Assembly (NCBI RefSeq): GCF_000812685.1
Contig: NZ_JWIF01000056.1
Span: 372,001-436,000 of the forward strand
Length of the DNA stretch: 64,000 nucleotides
Direction: 5' to 3'
DNA from: Halocynthiibacter namhaensis
Lineage (GTDB): Bacteria; Pseudomonadota; Alphaproteobacteria; Rhodobacterales; Rhodobacteraceae
Shown here piece after piece: positions 61,394 to 64,000 of this stretch. Both the position numbers and the translations under genes were made by a program. How positions within the stretch are numbered: position 1 is the stretch's first letter; the number at the start of each line of letters is the position of its first letter. The notes under the pieces were generated by a model. The model had not been told where the DNA came from. It saw nothing but the letters and a program-made list of their open reading frames with translations, and made no database searches.

Positions 61394-62119
61394 ATGAACA
61401 AACAAATTGCAGAATTCATCGGCACGTTCACCCTTGTGCTTATTGGCTGTGGTACGGCAGTATTGGCCCCGGAAATTGGCCAAGTTGGCATCAGTTTGGC
61501 CTTTGGTCTTGCCCTTGTTGGCATGGCGTACGGCATCGGGCCGATTTCTGGCTGCCACATTAACCCGGCGGTTTCTATCGGTGCGGTTGCGGCTGGTCGT
61601 ATGGAAAAAACGGAAGCCATCAAATACATCATTGCACAGGTTACAGGCGCAGTTGCTGCGGCATTCCTGCTGAAAATCATCGCGCTTGGTGGTGCTGGCT
61701 ATGAAGGCGGTCTGGGTCAGAATGGCTGGGGCGCGGGTTACCTTGGCGAATATAATTTCTTCTCAGCGTTCATTTTTGAAGTTGTTGCAACCTTCTTGTT
61801 TGTTGTTGTGATCCTTGGAGCCACAGGCAAAGGCGCACCTGCGGCAATGGCTGGCCTTGTGATTGGTCTGACATTGGTTGCGATTCACCTAGTGGGCATC
61901 CAGGTCACCGGCGTATCTGTGAACCCGGCGCGTTCCATTGGCCCAGCTCTGTTCGCCCTTGATGACAAAGCATTGTTGCAACTGCCAATGTTCATCATCG
62001 CACCAGTGATCGGCGGCATCGCAGCTGGCCTTCTGTTTAAATCCGGCTTTCTGGACGCAAAAGAAGAAGCCCCAGCTGAGATCGAAGCTGAGGCTGCAGA
62101 AGCTGAAGAAAAAGCGTAA
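61394..62119 (+). CDS. aqpZ: aquaporin (MIP family, AqpZ type)
   Basis: This 241-residue six-helix water channel has both NPA boxes (CHINPAVSIG near residue 55 and VNPARSIGPALF near residue 175). The residue context (SGCHINPAVS, VTGVSVNPARS) matches AqpZ-type orthodox aquaporins rather than glycerol facilitators. A Glu/Ala-rich cytosolic tail of about 20 residues follows (EAPAEIEAEAAEAEEK). The gene lies between the GT25 gene and the convergent peroxiredoxin. Its terminator lies inside the peroxiredoxin coding end. Confidence 0.92.
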   Translation: MNKQIAEFIGTFTLVLIGCGTAVLAPEIGQVGISLAFGLALVGMAYGIGPISGCHINPAVSIGAVAAGRMEKTEAIKYIIAQVTGAVAAAFLLKIIALGGAGYEGGLGQNGWGAGYLGEYNFFSAFIFEVVATFLFVVVILGATGKGAPAAMAGLVIGLTLVAIHLVGIQVTGVSVNPARSIGPALFALDDKALLQLPMFIIAPVIGGIAAGLLFKSGFLDAKEEAPAEIEAEAAEAEEKA

Positions 62120-62158
62120 CGGCCCGCCCGCATTCACTGCGGGCTAAGCCACCACGAG

Positions 62159-62191
62159 AGAGCCGTTCTGGGGAATCAGGACGGCTCTTTT
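62159..62191 (+). terminator. terminator of aqpZ, inside the 3' end of the convergent peroxiredoxin gene
   Basis: A 12-bp stem AGAGCCGTTCTG/CAGGACGGCTCT (62159-62170 and 62177-62188, one G-T wobble) is followed by TTTG. The right half includes the last codons of the peroxiredoxin gene. Confidence 0.7.
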
Positions 62192-62829
62192 GTTGTGCGC
62201 AGGTAAGGGAAGATGGTTTCAAATTCGCCAAACTTCGCCTTTGCATCTTCATTGGAAACGGTTGGCGGAATGATCACATCTTCGCCAGACACCCAGTTCG
62301 CAGGCGTCGCAACACCTTTGGCTGACGTGGTTTGCAAGGCTTCCAGCGCACGCACGATCTCTGCAAAGTTACGGCCCACTGACATTGGGTAAGTCATTGA
62401 CAGTTTTAGCTGTTTGTCGGGTCCGATGATGAATACAGAACGCACGGTCGCGCTGTGCGCAGGTGTACGTCCATCGGGCAAATAAGCCTCTGCGGGAAGC
62501 ATGTCGAAAGCTTTTGAAACCGCAAGACCTTCATCTGCGATGATCGGGAAACCCACATCTGCTTTGGAATAGCTTTCGATATCGCCGATCCATTTCTTGT
62601 GGTCATCCACGCCATCGACAGAAACACCGATCACTTTGGTGCCAAGACGTGCCCATTCATCCGCCAACTGGGCTACGGCCCCAAATTCAGTCGTGCACAC
62701 AGGGGTGAAATCTTTTGGGTGTGAAAACAAAATCGCCCAGCTGTCGCCGATCCAATCGTGGAAATTGATCTCGCCTTCGCTGGTTTGCGCTTTGAAATCA
62801 GGAACTACATCGTTAATGCGCAACCCCAT
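62176..62829 (-). CDS. 1-Cys peroxiredoxin (Prx6 type)
   Basis: This 217-residue thiol peroxidase reduces hydrogen peroxide and organic hydroperoxides. The peroxidatic Cys sits in SHPKDFTPVCTTEFG (about residue 46), the Prx6 variant of PxxxTxxC. Other segments are VIGVSVDGVDDHKKWIGDI, FPIIADEGLAVSKAFDMLP and VRSVFIIGPDKQLKLSMTYP, a typical 1-Cys C-domain. ATG 62829 (MGLRINDVVPDF) is preferred to the in-frame GTG 62835. Confidence 0.93.
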   Translation of the reverse strand: MGLRINDVVPDFKAQTSEGEINFHDWIGDSWAILFSHPKDFTPVCTTEFGAVAQLADEWARLGTKVIGVSVDGVDDHKKWIGDIESYSKADVGFPIIADEGLAVSKAFDMLPAEAYLPDGRTPAHSATVRSVFIIGPDKQLKLSMTYPMSVGRNFAEIVRALEALQTTSAKGVATPANWVSGEDVIIPPTVSNEDAKAKFGEFETIFPYLRTTKEPS

Positions 62830-63004
62830 GGGCACGTCCTCCGGTAATATGCCGCGACTGAACGCCCGGCTTCTACTTTAACTATAGGTATGCGCAGGGC
62901 TTGTTTCCAGTGTGCAAAATCGCGCGATTTAATGTCGTCTTCCGGCTTGCTAAGAATTTGATCAAATGCAAGGGTGACGCAAATCTATCAATGGAGTCTG
63001 TCCC

Positions 63005-64000
63005 ATGCTCGAAAAACGCGATTTCTACATCAATGGTGCCTGGGTGGCACCTGCTGCGGCAAATGACTGTGATGTCATTAACCCTTCCAATGAGGAAGTT
63101 TGCGCCGTGATCTCACTTGGTGGTCAAGCGGATACCAATGCAGCTGTCGCAGCTGCCAAAGCAGCTTTCCCAGCTTGGTCCACCACCAGCAAAGAAGCCC
63201 GCATGGCCGCCTTGGAACGCCTCTTGGCCGCTTACAATGATCGTGCCGAAGATATGGCACAAGCGATCTCTATGGAAATGGGTGCACCAATTTCCATGGC
63301 GCGCACATCCCAAACCGGCGCAGGTGCGTGGCATTTGCAGGGTTTCATCGACGCTTTTGAAGGGTTCGAATTTGACGGCATGCTGCGTGCAGATGCCCCG
63401 AATGACCGTATTCTGCGCGAAGCGATTGGCGTTTGCGCGCTGATCACGCCTTGGAACTGGCCTATGAACCAGGTCATGTTGAAAGTTGCCGGTGCATTGG
63501 CTGCGGGTTGTACCATGGTTTTGAAACCGTCTGAGGTTGCGCCGCTGTCTTCCATCGTTTTCACAGAAATCATGGATGCCGCTGACATTCCAAACGGCGT
63601 TTACAACATGGTGCATGGTGATGGCCCGGGTGTTGGGTCGCAACTTTCTGTGCATCCCGATGTTGATATGGTGTCCTTCACCGGCTCCACCCGCGCGGGC
63701 ACCGCGATCACCAAAGCATCTGCCGATACCATCAAACGTGTTGCGCTTGAACTTGGTGGCAAAGGCGCAAATATCGTCTTCGCAGATGCCGATGAAAAAG
63801 CCGTTAAGCGCGGCGTTTTGCATATGATGAACAACACGGGTCAAAGCTGTAACGCCCCATCACGTATGCTGGTTGAGCGGTCATACTATGATCAAGCCGT
63901 TGAAATTGCGTCTGAGACCGCTGGCAAGGTCACGATTGGCCAAGCTTCCGATGAGGGTCGTCACATTGGGCCCGTCGTATCTGAGATTCAGTTCGATAAG
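63005..64000 (+). CDS. aldehyde dehydrogenase family protein (N-terminal part, cut by window edge)
   Basis: The frame stays open to the last base (332 codons). It encodes an NAD(P)-dependent aldehyde dehydrogenase. Seen are the substrate/cofactor segments ALITPWNWPMNQ (about residue 145), VLKPSEVAPLSS, FTGSTRAGTAITKAS, the catalytic Glu LELGGKGANIVFAD and the catalytic Cys NNTGQSCNAPSRML (about residue 283). The GGAG before ATG 63005 is 9 nt away. Substrate cannot be deduced. Confidence 0.93.
   Translation, partial: MLEKRDFYINGAWVAPAAANDCDVINPSNEEVCAVISLGGQADTNAAVAAAKAAFPAWSTTSKEARMAALERLLAAYNDRAEDMAQAISMEMGAPISMARTSQTGAGAWHLQGFIDAFEGFEFDGMLRADAPNDRILREAIGVCALITPWNWPMNQVMLKVAGALAAGCTMVLKPSEVAPLSSIVFTEIMDAADIPNGVYNMVHGDGPGVGSQLSVHPDVDMVSFTGSTRAGTAITKASADTIKRVALELGGKGANIVFADADEKAVKRGVLHMMNNTGQSCNAPSRMLVERSYYDQAVEIASETAGKVTIGQASDEGRHIGPVVSEIQFDK

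Noticed and set aside
1-64000. CRISPR arrays, insertion sequences, prophage genes or rRNA operons
   Set aside because: No array of spaced direct repeats, no transposase or integrase, no phage structural gene and no rRNA sequence was recognised in this window.

Overview
The window is chromosomal DNA of an alphaproteobacterium of the order Rhodobacterales (Roseobacter group). Supporting signs are the ethylmalonyl-CoA pathway pair ecm and ccr, an HvrA-type H-NS protein, a LuxR/LuxI pair preceded by a small Rhodobacterales-type companion gene, TIGR02186 next to a TauE/SafE exporter, a GntR-free putA/Lrp pair, PlsB/PlsC-like and RTX proteins of the roseobacter kind, and intergenic repeats that end in a 'gcaagatgaaa' motif. 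A genus cannot be named from sequence alone. Genes are densely packed, with many 1-4 bp stop/start overlaps. No prophage, insertion sequence, CRISPR array or rRNA operon was seen.

Layout. 1-9.4 kb: the 3' end of gyrB, then rbfA with a phosphodiester glycosidase, dapB, a minus-strand run (RTX protein, DUF5665, DUF1643, truB, deoD, H-NS) and ecm. 9.7-12.5 kb: an acyltransferase and ccr. 12.6-14.3 kb: a quorum-sensing locus (small protein, luxR, luxI) in which both the luxR-side and luxI-side intergenic regions contain a perfect TTAA-N7-TTAA CtrA-type box. 14.4-22.4 kb: a RecD-like helicase, TIGR02186/TauE, and a complete BMP-type nucleoside ABC transporter operon ending in a strong terminator. 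22.5-29.5 kb: rimI, tsaB, a NifU-like protein, a secreted unknown, UspA, ilvE-like, two tandem 2OG-oxygenase-like paralogues, trpS and a rhomboid-like protein without catalytic residues. 29.5-38.9 kb: murJ, glnD, a lipoprotein of the LpoA/PBP-activator type, rsmI, yraN, gshB and comM. 39-49.7 kb: a GST with a Cys-rich tail, coaBC, dut, a membrane-tethered ThiF/MoeB protein, a polar amino-acid ABC binding protein and permease, an M3 peptidase, an SH3 protein, a hydroxyacid dehydrogenase, and an inositol-phosphatase homologue with altered metal ligands. 49.8-64 kb: a GRDP-like membrane protein, a GFA protein, an intact rhomboid, putA with its Lrp regulator, a Cys-repeat secreted protein, tRNA-Leu(TAA), rpsO, an AT-rich secreted ORFan, pnp, a GT25 glycosyltransferase, an aquaporin, a 1-Cys peroxiredoxin and the 5' part of an aldehyde dehydrogenase.

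How the genes work together. Ecm and Ccr are two signature steps of acetate assimilation by the ethylmalonyl-CoA pathway. RbfA, TruB, RpsO, Pnp, RsmI, RimI, TsaB and tRNA-Leu belong to translation and RNA metabolism. MurJ, the LpoA-like lipoprotein and DapB serve peptidoglycan and lysine supply. GlnD controls nitrogen status, and PutA/Lrp handles proline catabolism. The most interesting region is the quorum-sensing locus, whose paired CtrA-type boxes suggest that the cell-cycle/GTA regulator CtrA controls signal synthesis directly. The luxR frame also has no ATG or GTG start behind its Shine-Dalgarno sequence.
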